From positions 167,116 through 231,115 of the forward strand of contig NW_003314294.1 of assembly GCF_000143415.4 (NCBI RefSeq): DNA of 64,000 nucleotides, read 5' to 3'. The number at the start of each line of letters is the position of its first letter. The first letter of the stretch is position 1. The translations under genes and the position numbers were made by a program. The DNA is from Selaginella moellendorffii (Eukaryota; Streptophyta; Lycopodiopsida; Selaginellales; Selaginellaceae). This document shows positions 21,634 to 32,503 of the stretch, piece after piece. The notes under the pieces were generated by a model. That model was not told the DNA's origin. It was given only the letters and a program-made list of their open reading frames with translations, and did no database searches.

Positions 21634-23694
21634 TCACGTAGCCTTAAGCATTGTGGATGGAATGGAAACCCTGCCAATCTCTACAATCACAGGCTTCCCA
21701 TTCGGGTCTAGCGGATGCTTCCACGGCTCTCCATCCAGCTGCATATAAGCTCGATCGCGTTTCTCGCCATGGAGCTCCAGCCGGATAGCTTGAGCCTGCC
21801 AAGCCGTGTCAAAACATATATCCAAAAGTTCTACACGAACTTTCACAAACCTGAGCAAGACGAACAGCTTTAAGGAGGCTGACCATCACCAGAGACGTGT
21901 GCCAGCCATCTCGCAAGCCAAAGATTTCCAGATATCCATCGTTGGGCTTGGCCTCGACAAATCCTTTCTGGAGAAGAACAAAACTAAAACTTTAAAGACG
22001 ATGTCCAATGGAGTAGTCTACCTTTTGCATATTCTCCGGCTTTGGATGTCCCCACGGGTTTCTTCCGCCGGCATAGCTCTGCAAGTTCAGTATCACCACT
22101 GCTCGAACGCTACAGAGAAGATACGAACCACATCACATCATCTCATTTCCCTCTGCCGCACACTTCTGTTTCGGTTTACCTCGACGGAACATCAACTTCT
22201 TCCCACCCGTCGTCTCCGTGTTTCTTCCTCACGGACAGACGAAGAACGGTGCTCACGCCTCGCGCCCGAGGATTAGTAGATAATGAAGTGCAAAACCAGC
22301 CTTGCCAGCAACTATACCCCGAGTAAATCATCTGGAGGACAATCCAAACAGTCTGAGAAACGGTCAGGAATTACAATCAAAGACCTTGTTAGCAATCGGT
22401 CCTCGAGCAAGCCACGGCATTCTATTCCGCAGCTCATGGAATCCGTATGCAACTTGCGCATCCATTCCTGTGGAAAAAAACAAAACAAGAGTCACAACAA
22501 CCAAACCGTGCAACAAGTACCTAAGCTAAAATAATTGTAGAAGACTCCTTCAAACGACGCTGAGTATTCGTCCTGTTCTCCCTGAAAGCACGCGGCTTTA
22601 GATGTACAAGAGCGAAAGTAAGAAAATATATTTTTTTGCCTCGGTGGAAAGAGGTATATGTTGCTGCGGTTTCAATGCGTGCGGCCACTTTATAGGTTTT
22701 TCGGTGGACGTTCTAATGCTCACTTTCCAACTGCGGAAGCGATCGACACGAGAAACATACATAAGACAGAAAAAAAGATTGAAGCACTCACCAGTCTAAA
22801 GGTTGAGGAGTTGAGCCATCCGTTGCTTTCAAGAGCCAGTCCTTAACGGCAGCTCTTCCTTTGGACGTAAAAGAAGCACCCTGCAGCAAAGAAGTTGTAA
22901 ACTTGGACAAAAACGAAGGAAAAAACTCACCCATCCAAAGCTCCGTGCGAGATCATTGCCAGTTCCAAGCGGAATAACCCCAACGGGAGGACACGGTCCA
23001 CGATGCTCCAAGTGAAGCTCTGCCAGGCTTCCAAGGACCCAGCCCACGGTGCCATCGCCTCCAGCAACCTGTGGAGGAACATATAGCTCAGAAAACAAAG
23101 TGAAAGTTTCTCCATCCATCATACGAGAATTCGAAGACGTTCTCGTGTGAGCCTTGCGCATTGATCGCCGTTTTCCGCAAGAGCATCCAGGCACCCCAAA
23201 CCATGACGAACGAAATCTGTTGGTTTTGTCTCGTTGAGATCAAACACCTGGAATGCACAAGAGAGCAATGAGAAGAAACAAAAAAAAAAAAAAAAAGGAA
23301 AAGATCGCTTTCTCTCACGTATCCCCAGAAAGAACTAAGAGAGAAAAAGAGAAACCTTAGCTTCCAATAGTACCTGTTCTGGACTGATGAGATCTCTCAA
23401 ATGGCCGGCAAGGGCAGGCCCAAGGCGGCCACCACTCTTGGAATTGACGAACACAATGAGCGGGCTGGAAGGGGCTGCGTGATCCTCTTGCCGATCGCTC
23501 AAAGCACTGGCGCCCTCGACATAGCCACCGCCGCTGGTAGCCACGGCATTGCACATCGCCTTGCGGAGATACTCGGGGATCAAGACCCGGCCCTTGAGCA
23601 GCACCGTCCTGCCCTTCTTCTTGGGGACGATGAGGTCCAAGATCCCCTTACCGCCATGCCCCGCGCCCGATGGCGCCGATCCATTGGAATCCAT
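21634..23694 (-). CDS. diacylglycerol kinase (plant cluster II/III type), 11 exons, 474 aa
   Basis: Exons (minus): 23694-23374, 23247-23125, 23068-22931, 22880-22792, 22730-22640, 22581-22521, 22467-22385, 22331-22180, 22109-22022, 21967-21851, 21795-21634. The kinase phosphorylates diacylglycerol to phosphatidic acid with ATP, in lipid signalling. The catalytic domain begins [15 protein letters not shown], has the ATP loop [13 protein letters not shown] and [15 protein letters not shown]. The accessory domain carries [30 protein letters not shown] and the end [11 protein letters not shown]. There are no C1 zinc fingers or transmembrane helix, as in AtDGK3-7 and unlike AtDGK1/2. Intron 5 appears to start with GC (22639-22638), since no GT exists in the required place; this exon border is the weakest point. 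Confidence 0.93.
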
Positions 23695-23925
23695 GGCGCG
23701 CTAGCGCGATCGCTGCGCCAAGAGGCGACGATCTTACCCCAGATTGCCCGAAATATCGATGAAGAAGAGCTGCTGCTATCTATCGCTACAATCCCTCATT
23801 GCGAAGCAGCGCTGCCCGCACAGCCAGCAAGAGTGGACGAAAATATTCCCAGAGGAGATTCCATCGTAGTAAATTCTTCTAGGTCGTACTAATTTCTAGC
23901 TGCCATGAAAAACATTATAGTCAAA

Positions 23926-24007
23926 GTCAACATGTCCGAGTGGTTAAGGAGATAGACTTGAAATCTATTGGGTTTCACCCGCGCAGGTTCGAACCCTGCT
24001 GTTGACG
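23926..24007 (+). tRNA. tRNA-Ser (anticodon UGA)
   Basis: An 82-base cloverleaf. The 7-bp acceptor stem pairs GTCAACA (23926-23932) with TGTTGAC (24000-24006), followed by G as discriminator base. The D loop has the Ser-type GAGTGGTTAAGGAG (A box), then anticodon loop CTTGAAA with TGA, a long variable arm (TGGGTTTCACCC) typical of serine tRNA, and the B box GGTTCGAACCC. No intron. A weak T-run follows. Confidence 0.95.
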
Positions 24008-24107
24008 ATTACCTTTATACACAGTGTGAACATTCTTTATTCGAATATTCTTAAGGCTATTCGTAGGTGAATATTCTTTAGCTTTTCTTTGAATTTCTTT
24101 AGCTTTA

Positions 24108-26307
24108 CTAAGGCGTGTCGAGCCAAGGAGCTTTTGGTTCTCTGAGCGAGCCCCATCGTCCTACCATTGTGTGAGCCATTTTCGTCCAGAGTGGCGCTTC
24201 TGGATTTCTTCCGGGCGATGGAATCTCGATTATCTCGCTGCTGGTGGTGGTGGTGGTGCTGCTACTCTGAGCTTGAGGAAGCAAGAGCTCCTCGCGCAGA
24301 GGATCGTTCTCGCCTCTTCTCTCAAACTTGGCTGTCAAGGCGATGACTGCTGCGGCGACAGCACAGCCTCCTGGAACCAGAGCTAGCACTCGTCGAACCA
24401 GAGAGACGCTGCAGCGTCCATTGAGCAAGCAAAATGCCGGTGTCTCGGTTCCTGCAAGCGCAACTGTTTTGTTAGTCTCGAAAGGAAGATCATAGAAACA
24501 CAGACCATGAAGTGCTTCAATCGCGTAGAGAGCGAATCCACACGCAAGTTTATCACACAAGCTCAGGGAGCCATAAACGAAGGCACATCCACTTAAGCTG
24601 TGGCCAACTAGCAATCCTTCCATGCTGGTAGCAGTAACCTGAGAGAGAACCATGGAAATAGTTGAGACCAAGCAGTGCACAAAAAGGATGGCTTACCAGC
24701 ATTAGTGCATTGCCTGTTCCGACGACCAATGCTAGAGGATATATGTACAGTTGAAACGAACTAGACAAATAAAAGAATCCAACCCCGCAAAAAAGCCAAA
24801 GTGATGCTCCTGTTGTGAAGGCGACTTTGAGTCTGAAGCTTGTCCAGTGACATTCCTGAATAGAGCGTTTTATCTTGGATGCGTTTAATCATCAAAGTAC
24901 CTGGAGCCATATGGAAGTGAAGAAACTAGACATGTATATAACTGCTGGAACCTGTGAAAACAAGGGGTATAAGAGCAATGCTCACGACGAATTATCGGTT
25001 TACTTACCACTGCCTTCGATGATTCGACCATGTACAAATCGTCAATGAGATAAAATGCTAAAAGGGCCTGAAAAAAACATATTAGCCTGGGAATCAAGGA
25101 GTAAGGTGTTGTATGTTGCAAGACCTGTGAAACATTTGTTGTAAGTCTGGTAAGTGTGTAAACTAGCGCAACTTGATAATAAAGAATCTTCCGAAACCAT
25201 GACACGAAACTTATCTTGGTGTATAGCTTCGGCTGGAAATGGTGTTGTAATCTGGAACAACACAAAAGCTATGGAAGTTTCGAGTAACAGTTATCATACC
25301 TTGGTTCTTTTACACTTAGAAGAAATATGAGAACAAAAAAGCCACCTATAGCTACATTAGCACTGGCAATCCACCGATACTGTGCGACAGCGATGGAGAT
25401 TAGCAAGCTAAAAAAAGAAGAAACTTAAGTACCTGTCTCTCAACATTGTCATTCGATTTGAAAGTGAAAACCAAGAACGCGATGCCGTAGAGCAAGAGAT
25501 TTGCAACCTGGAGGAACATAAAAAAATGAATGGCACGTTTATAAACAGGCAGAAAAACTCAGAGACTTCACCATCGTGAAGGCATTTCTACAACTGTTCA
25601 AGGCCACTCGGCTGGTGGGATTTGCCGTGATGCAATTAACGAGAGACCTGTTCAAAGCCGGGAATCTTTGTGAAGGAGGAAAAAAAGAGAGAAAGAGACA
25701 AATCGTACATGTGAGAGACTTGAGTTGCGGCCCAACCGATATTAAAAATGGCCGCAAAGACGCTGTAGCCAAGTGTCTCCACAAGAAGCGTCTTGTTTCC
25801 CGTGATGACACACACGGAACACCCCCCAAACACGGAAGAAAAGGAGATCGAAACAAGCAACGAACCTCCGCCATGCCATATCTTAAATCCTCCAAACAAA
25901 TCGATCTGACCAACAAAGCTAAACGAAGTAAAAACAATGAGTTCTCCGTCCAATGGACGAAGAACAAGTTCCTTTTCTTACCATATACCCAGCAGCGACT
26001 GTAGCGAGTCCATCAGAAACTTGGCCGCAAAGCATCACCAGCGCAGCCTCTCTAACAGATTCCATTGTTAGAATCTCCCCCCAAAAAAACAAAGAAAAGA
26101 GAGATGGAAGATGAAAATTCTCGCTTCCTACCGTGGAGTCAAGCCGACGTCGGTGAGGTAAATGAGCAAATACGTGAACCAGCAAGCGGCCGTGAGATCA
26201 TTGAGCATATGGCCAATCCCATACGCCACAATCTCCTTCCTCGCCAGAGCTTTGCTGGACGGAGCATCGAAATCGGCATCGGCATCGCCGCCGCCGCCGC
26301 TCTCCAT
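24108..26307 (-). CDS. MFSD12-like major facilitator transporter, 12 exons, 515 aa
   Basis: Exons (minus): 26307-26132, 26051-25982, 25905-25709, 25647-25572, 25507-25433, 25379-25300, 25251-25125, 25067-25008, 24951-24901, 24855-24697, 24638-24506, 24451-24108. Every junction keeps frame. The protein matches the MFSD12/GPH-symporter branch of the major facilitator superfamily: YGIGHMLNDLTAACWFTYLL, GQVSDGLATVAAGY, KIWHGGGSLL, SFSSVFGGC, FNIGWAATQVSH, RVALNSCRNAFTM, and YQVALVYTLTRLTTNVSQ. About 12 membrane helices are expected. Animal MFSD12 moves cysteine into lysosome-related organelles; the plant substrate is not known. The C-terminal 60 residues are Ser/Thr-rich and hydrophilic. Confidence 0.92.
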
Positions 26308-26501
26308 CCAGCGCTAGAATCTATGCCGCCAGCTCCATTCGCTGCCGCGATCCAAGCCCTAGCGCCTGGCTCTGCGATGAATTTTCCTCCCAAGAGGTGG
26401 GAGATGGGCCGCAATCCAACGGCCACAAGCGAGTTAAAGAATCTTGGGTAAGACGTGTCCGACGTGGCTGTAGAATCCTCAGCACGTCATTGTCGTGGCG
26501 C

Positions 26502-27350
26502 CTAGTCAGCAAGCATATTTCTGTCCACCATGGGCATTGTGAGGACGAGGGTTGCTGACAAGGCGTCCCACGTGGCAGAGCTCCTGGTATCGTTCACCTT
26601 GTGTGGAAGGTACGTCGCGAGATAGCTGCATCAAAGAAAATCGATAGCGATGGATTGAGTAGAAAACATGGGAGATTTTTGAGCTTACTAGCGAGGAGAT
26701 GTGAGCTTGAGATACGTTGGCTTCACATCGAGCTTGATCTCGCTCGAAGACTCGGTGTCTGGAAGCTTGATCTTCATCACAAGCTCCTCGCAGAAAATCG
26801 TGGATGGAGTTTTGTCGCTCTGGAGCAGCCAATGATTTTAGAAAAGGAGAGTGAGGATTGGCATTCTCGGAAGGATTGATTTGCTTGCCATTTGGAGGTA
26901 GACATCGTTTGGAGTGACTGCCTGCTTGTAAACAAACTCGTATCTATGGTCAAAGAGAACGATCCATCAATTCGCGATGCTTACGTGATAGTGAACAAGA
27001 GTGTGAGATTACTCGGGTTGAATTCGACTGTCATTCTCAGCCGCTTCAATCGCCTCTTCGATCGCAGTCTTCTTCTCTAAAAAAAAGCGAGAAGGAAATC
27101 CATTCCATTCGCAAGAAGGGATCGAAAAGAAGAGAACGATCGAGCTTACTTTTCTCGTATTTTGGGCCGATTGAGGCAGGCGATGGAGTGGCCTGAGTCG
27201 GAGGAGCGAATTCCTGAAAACAACGGAGCGGCGCAAATCGATAAATCGACCAACTAGATCGCAGCGGCGGCGGCATACCTCAGAGGATCTTGATGTATCC
27301 GCGTGGTAGAAGAGATCGGTAAGCGCCTCGAGATCCGTCTTGTTCCACAT
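26502..27350 (-). CDS. DNAAF6: DNAAF6/PIH1D3-like axonemal dynein assembly factor, 6 exons, 169 aa
   Basis: Exons (minus): 27350-27279, 27213-27150, 27076-27013, 26943-26889, 26819-26689, 26625-26502. The product is a short PIH-family protein that works with HSP90 in the cytoplasm to preassemble axonemal dynein arms. Matching blocks are the N-terminal TDLEALTDLF and ASIGPKYEK, EYEFVYKQAVTPNDVYLQM (the PEYE...GTEDVFL block of animals), and the CS-like C terminus CEELVMKIKLPDTESSSEIKLDVKPTYL and ATWDALSATLVLTMPM. Human PIH1D3 is 214 aa, so this one is compact. Intron 4 uses a GC donor (26888-26887, GCAAGC). In a land plant such a gene implies motile sperm. Its promoter region faces the mTERF gene, 188 bp away, with AAACCCTAG at 27364-27372. 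Confidence 0.85.
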
Positions 27351-27538
27351 CCTCGCTCGCCACAAACCCTAGAACACAACGTTCAAACGAACGGCATATA
27401 CCCGGATCATAGTATTCCGTACAGGAATATTCATAGAATAAAACCCATCTTTCGTGTTCCTGGATCCACCATAGCCGAGAGGGCCTTATCCGCCGGAGAG
27501 GAAGCAGGGGTTAGGGTTTTGGGGGAGGGAGGAAGACG

Positions 27539-28579
27539 ATGGCCGCGGTGGTGAGCGCCTGTTCCGGGAGCGCCGCGGCGTCGGCATTGGCGCAGTTCTT
27601 GCGCAGCAAGGGCGTCCGCGAAGAATGCATCGACCGAATGGTGGACCGCTGCAATAGCAGCGGCCGATTCCCAGGTAGTGTGGATTCCCCGAGCGCCACG
27701 GCCGATGTAATGCAGCCGACCTGGAGCTACCTGGAGAGCATCGTCGTCCCCAAGCGCAAGGTCACGTCCGTGGTGGCGCGCTGCCCGCCGCTGCTCATGA
27801 TGCCGCTGGAGGAGCGCCTCAAGCCCATGGTGATGTTCCTCCAGACCATGGGGCTCAAGCGCGACGACATCGCCAAGACCATCAACCGCTACCCATCGAT
27901 CTTCATGCACAGCGTGGAGGAGAAGCTCTGCCCGCTGCTGGCATTCCTCGAGGGCGCTGCGGGCGTTCGCCCGGAGAGGATCGGCAAGCTCCTCGTGCTG
28001 TGCCCGAGGCTCCTGAGCTACAGCATCGATCAGAAGCTCCGACCCATGGTGGATTTTCTCTGCGGCCTCGGCGTGGAGCCGGGACACGAGCTCGGCAAGC
28101 TCGTCTGCTCGTATCCAAACATCTTCGGCTATAGCATCGAGAACAGGCTCCAAGTCACGGTGGAGTATCTCCGCCAACTCGGCCTCTCCAAGAACGACTT
28201 GAAGAAGATCATCGTGTGCTATCCTCACATCATCTGCCGGGCGGAGAAGGCCTTGGAGCCGGCCGTGAACTATCTCCTCACGGCTGGACTGAGCGCCGGG
28301 CAGATCACCACGCTGGTCGCTGGCTTCCCTCCGATTCTCGTCAAGAGCGTCAAGAGATCCATCCAACCAAAGGTGGAGTTTCTCATGCGGGACATGGGAA
28401 GGGGATTGGAGGAAGCAGTGGAGTTCCCGGCCTACTTTGGCCACAGCCTCAACAGGAAGATCGGGCCCCGGCACAAGAAGCTCAAGGATCAAGGTGCCAT
28501 CCCTCTCCACGCGATGCTCAACTGTAACAAGAAGAAGTTCACGTCCAAGTTCTTCCCAGAAGAAGTTACAGCTCCGTGA
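27539..28579 (+). CDS. mTERF-domain protein, single exon, 346 aa
   Basis: A member of the plant mitochondrial transcription termination factor family, helical-repeat nucleic-acid-binding proteins of plastids or mitochondria that act in organelle transcription, splicing or tRNA maturation. Eight or so mTERF motifs of about 35 residues are visible, each with a proline in the third-position pattern: VVARCPPLLMMPLEERLKP, TINRYPSIFMHSVEEKL, LVLCPRLLSYSIDQKL, LVCSYPNIFGYSIENRL, IIVCYPHIICRAEKALEP, LVAGFPPILVKSVKRSI. The N-terminal 45 residues look like an organelle targeting peptide. A GGTTAGGGTTTT telo-box motif lies just before the ATG (about 27510-27521). The long minus-strand frame opposite is a shadow. 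Confidence 0.92.
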   Translation: MAAVVSACSGSAAASALAQFLRSKGVREECIDRMVDRCNSSGRFPGSVDSPSATADVMQPTWSYLESIVVPKRKVTSVVARCPPLLMMPLEERLKPMVMFLQTMGLKRDDIAKTINRYPSIFMHSVEEKLCPLLAFLEGAAGVRPERIGKLLVLCPRLLSYSIDQKLRPMVDFLCGLGVEPGHELGKLVCSYPNIFGYSIENRLQVTVEYLRQLGLSKNDLKKIIVCYPHIICRAEKALEPAVNYLLTAGLSAGQITTLVAGFPPILVKSVKRSIQPKVEFLMRDMGRGLEEAVEFPAYFGHSLNRKIGPRHKKLKDQGAIPLHAMLNCNKKKFTSKFFPEEVTAP

Positions 28580-28840
28580 GAGTGATGGTTCCAGTCCGGC
28601 TTTGGCGCGCGCAAGCGAAAACACCAACAACAATCTTCCAGCTTCTCGGTCCTCCACAAAAGTTTTGCTGTTGGTACGTAAATTTCTTGTCGCTAGAGTG
28701 TCTTACGCTTCCTATGCTTTCGTTTCTTGCTTTTCGTCCGCCGTGGTTCTTGTTCTTCCCATTCGTTCGTCCTGCGTTGTTCTCTCCCTCTTTCATTGTT
28801 TTTTCGCTCTAGGACTTGAGATTTGAGCTCCTTGTCGTAA
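28580..28840 (+). other. mTERF 3' flank
   Basis: Probably the mTERF 3' UTR. The only pattern is T/C richness. Confidence 0.4.
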
Positions 28841-29300
28841 ATGGTCACTTCCAATTAGCAAGGCTGGTTGGTTCTTGGCAAGCTCTCTGTGAACTGGTGG
28901 GATCATCGCTTTTGAGGCGATGTTGTCTTCTCAGTGTCAACTCTCTCTTGATCTCATCAACGTCGAAGTTCTTCCCAGCGGCAGCGTAGATCTGTGACAG
29001 CGCCACGAACTGGGACGTCGACTCCGGTCCAGCAAGCTCTCGGCGGCTGTGGTTCCAATCTCGACATCAGTGTGGAGAAGCGAGACCGGCTTGGCACACG
29101 AGATAAGCACCCGTATGAACGACTGCCACACTAGCCAGTCCTTGCTAACTATGGGGCCACCACGTCACTGACACGGCAGCGGCGCGGGGCCTTCCTTCTG
29201 TCGTCTTAGGGCCTAGCGACGGACCTTCTTGTCCAGTGCGGCGCGATTGTTGCCGGACTGGACATTGGTGGCCATGATCGACGAGATCCTTAGTAGATGT
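28841..29300 (-). pseudogene. broken 3' fragment of the 44161-46593 PPR gene
   Basis: The segment follows the 3' end of the intact PPR gene closely: the GGTCA(C/T)T(T/C)CCAATTAGCAAG start, the block CAGCGGCAGCGTAGATCTG, GTTCCAATCTCG(A/G)CATCAGTGTGGA, GAGATAAGCAC, and GCGCGATTGTTGCCGGACTG. Large internal deletions join parts that lie hundreds of bases apart in the parent, and an extra 40-60 bp is inserted near 28865-28920. It cannot encode a protein. Confidence 0.88.
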
Positions 29301-29399
29301 TGGGGCATAAGCCCTGATCGCACGTACATCTAGATGTTGAGACCTCCCAAAAGAGCACAAAAGATTTTAATGTGTTGAGATATCTATAAGTAAACAGTG

Positions 29400-29400
<1 letters not shown>

Positions 29401-29432
<32 letters not shown>

Positions 29433-29433
29433 T
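29401..29433 (+). repeat. (TA)n microsatellite
   Basis: Short TA dinucleotide run between the PPR fragment and the retrotransposon nest. Confidence 0.85.
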
Positions 29434-30434
29434 ATATAAATAAAAGTAGAATTATTGATAACCACAATCAATTTGTGACTTTTATGCTTAATCTAACCTA
29501 AGGTAGGGTTTTACTCATGACTCCTTTCATTATATTTGAGTTTTTTAGCAAGTGAGTAGTGAATGATTTGTTAACTTAAAGATTATGCTCGTAACATTGA
29601 GAGTGTTAAAAAAATTCTGAGTGTAAACACTTAATTAATCATAAAATAAACAATATTTCATATGTAATATACACATATAATCTATTAAAAACTAAATTTT
29701 AAAAAATAATACTTAAACCACCATAAGGTCCAAGTTATGATGCCATATACTAATATTAGTGTAGTGGGATTTTGGTAGTTATCATATTAGTTTCAATCTG
29801 GACCACTCGCTCTTGTATATAAATTAGGGTTTTTGGACTAATTGATATGTACATTCTTTATATTTCCTTTCTATATTCCATTCACTCACATTGGTAGAGG
29901 TGAAATGCATCTTTTATTGTCCTTGGGGAGTGCTTGGATTTGGGATTTTAATTTAGATATAACTTTTACATCATTTATATTTAGCTTTTTCCATTTCCCT
30001 TCTTTTCAGGATTTTGGCTTAAATTTAACTTTTCCATTGTCTAAATTTCCCTTTCCTTCTAGTTTCTTCTCATTTCTCTTCTTTTGCTCTTTCCTTTTTA
30101 TTCATCTTCATGGTAGAGTAGCAGTCTCCTCCTCTTTTGACTCTGGAACAATAGTTGGTGCAATTGTTTGATGCTATGTGATTGCAATTGAACAACCAAA
30201 CTCAATTGATGGCGGCATTCATGGTATACGATACAACTCCTCTTGCTCTTGGTGCCAATCCTCACGTTCGGCTGGAGTTCTTTCGTAGGAATCCTGGGGA
30301 TGATGTGTACTATTGGTTCGATTGCTTCACAATGATTGCCACATATCATTTTTAGGATAATGCTTGACGTTTGCGTGAGTTTCCCACATATCTCCAAGGG
30401 ACGGCACTATAATGGTATAATGGTTTGAGTGCAG

Positions 30435-31318
30435 CCACTCGTGAGGATTGAAGCGATCAAAGTGTGTGTTTGGGTCCAAGGACATGATTTATTTTGGGTA
30501 CTGTATTTCTCATAAGGGTTTGCAAGTTAATCATGACAAACTTGTGGCTATTCTAAAGTTTCCTACTCCAAAGTATGTAAATGATGTGCAATGTTTCTTG
30601 GGCAAGGTGCAGTATCTCGGTCGTTTTGTGGATTATTTTTCTGATCACACTACATTGTTGTGAGCATTACTGAAGTTATCAACATCATCTTTCATCTGGT
30701 CTTTGGATTGTGAGCGAGCGTTTATGGATCTCAAAGAGCTATTGATGACTCCTCCGGTATTGGCATATTCTAACTACACTTGACTTTTCATTTTGCGTGT
30801 GGATGCTTCTAATATTGGTTTTGGAGGTGTGTTGATGCAAAAGAGCTCGAATGTTCTTGATTAGTGCCATCCCATTGCGTATATAAGCCATATATTACAA
30901 CAAGTGGAGGTGAACTACTCTACAACAAAGAAAGAGTGCAAGAAACTTCATGCATATCTATATGGTTTTCAGACATTACTAAAAGGTGATCATGCTGCCA
31001 TTACTTCATTATTGAAGCGGAAAAACTTGGTTGGTTGTACTACTCAATGGGCTTTGAAGCTTCAGATATATAATTTTGATATTGTTCATCACTCGGGAAA
31101 TTCTATGGCTGATGCTAATGTCCTTTCTAGAGCTTCTCTTCCTTCTTCGCTCTCTTCTCATGTTTTTGACGAGCCTGTTGTTCCAGCATCTATGAATTTT
31201 CTAAACGAGGATTTTGTGCCATCGATGGTTGTTGTATTTGACGTTCAGTGTTCACAAGGTACAGAGCAAGACTTATCTTCTTTTGATGAGGTTCATGAGG
31301 CTCAAAAGATTGAGCCGT
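30435..31318 (+). pseudogene. reverse transcriptase and RNase H remnant of the old Ty3/gypsy element
   Basis: From 30448: KCVFGSKDMIYFGYCISHKGL and the thumb region FLGKVQYLGRFVDYFSDHTTLL. Around 30720-30880 a broken RNase H start (LRVDASNIGFGGVLMQ). From 30904: NYSTTKKECKKLHAYLYGFQTLLKG and FDIVHHSGNSMADANVLSR, the end of RNase H. Stops at 30661, 30781 and 30864 interrupt the frame. The catalytic RT part is missing. Confidence 0.85.
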
Positions 31319-31419
31319 GAATTCGAAGGCTTTAAGAAGAGTTTAAGAATCCTGTATCACTTGTTGATGACTTGCTATTCTGGCATTTATATTGTTAATA
31401 TCACTTTGAAGACGGCCTT

Positions 31420-32500
31420 TTATATTTTGTGGGGATGGATCATAATGATCATTTACAGTTATTGATTCCTTCCATTTTTATTCCACAATTTCTTCATGCC
31501 TACTATGATTTTCCGGTTTTAGGCAGGCATATGGAACATCGTCGTGTGACTAAGAAGTTGTGTAGGTCTTTCTATTGGCTGGAGATGCGATGCGATGCGA
31601 TGTTATTCAGTATATGCATATCTGTGTTTGGTGTTAAGTTCGTAATACTCCCCCTCGTGCTACAAAAGGACAATTGGAGTTAATTGCAATTTCCTATCCG
31701 TTTGAGTTGGTGGTGTTTAATCTTATGAGACCTTTTCTACAATTGATTGTTAGCAAAGAGTATGTTATTATTGTTTATGACTACTTAACTCGTTGGGTGG
31801 AAGTTGGTGCTTTTGTTAGCGCCTTTGCAACTACTATTAGATACTTCCTCCTCAATCAAGTAGTATTCCAGCATTGTTATCGAGAGTGGAGTCTTTCGGA
31901 TAATGGTCCTGCATTTATGGCTGAGGGATTTCATGTTTTAACATCTTGGTTGGGGATACGCCACACTTTCATAAGTGCTTATCATCCACAATCAAATGGT
32001 TTGGTGGAACGGTTCATTTGGACGTTCAAAGGGATGATCGTGAAGTATGTAAACTTTCAGCATTCAGATTGGGATAGTTATTTGCCGTCTCTTCGGTATG
32101 CATATGTCACAGGGGTGCAAAGTTTTATTTGTGCTTCATCATATAAACTTTTATATGGTCATCATCCAATATTACCAATAGAGCTAGGTTTACCTTTGCG
32201 ATTGCCACGAGCTACCGATGCTAGGTCATGGGATCAGTATTTGATGAACATTCTTCCATTTATCCGAGCGGAGTCTATCGAACACTTAGGCTGCATATAA
32301 GTGGAACAACAACAGTGCTACAATTCCCATCATCATCCACTTGCAAAGTATAAAATGGATGACTTGGTGTTAGTTTGTTTTCCCCATCTTACTATACATG
32401 GTTTATCTAAAGGCTCTTTTCTCAGTGGAAAGGACCGTATCAAGTGTTGCGGCAAATTGGAAGACAAGTTTATGAGATTCGGCATGACGTTCAACAAGGC
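31420..32500 (+). pseudogene. integrase remnant of the old Ty3/gypsy element
   Basis: The zinc-binding part is near 31490-31670 (HAYYDFPVLGRHMEHRRVTKKL, SFYWLEM) with the second half damaged. The catalytic core follows at 31674-32300: DYLTRWVEVG, SDNGPAFMAEGFHVL (second catalytic Asp), ISAYHPQSNGLVERF (Glu). The C-terminal part ends where the chromovirus inserted at 32503. Frameshifts near 31670 and 32300. Confidence 0.85.
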
Positions 32501-32503
32501 AAT

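Noticed and set aside
22829-23318. separate small genes on the minus strand
   Set aside because: They are read-through of DGK exons 2 and 3 into introns; the spliced frame explains them.
27431-28657. 408-codon minus-strand open frame
   Set aside because: Exact antisense of the mTERF gene; composition follows the GC-rich third positions of the real gene and no family is seen.
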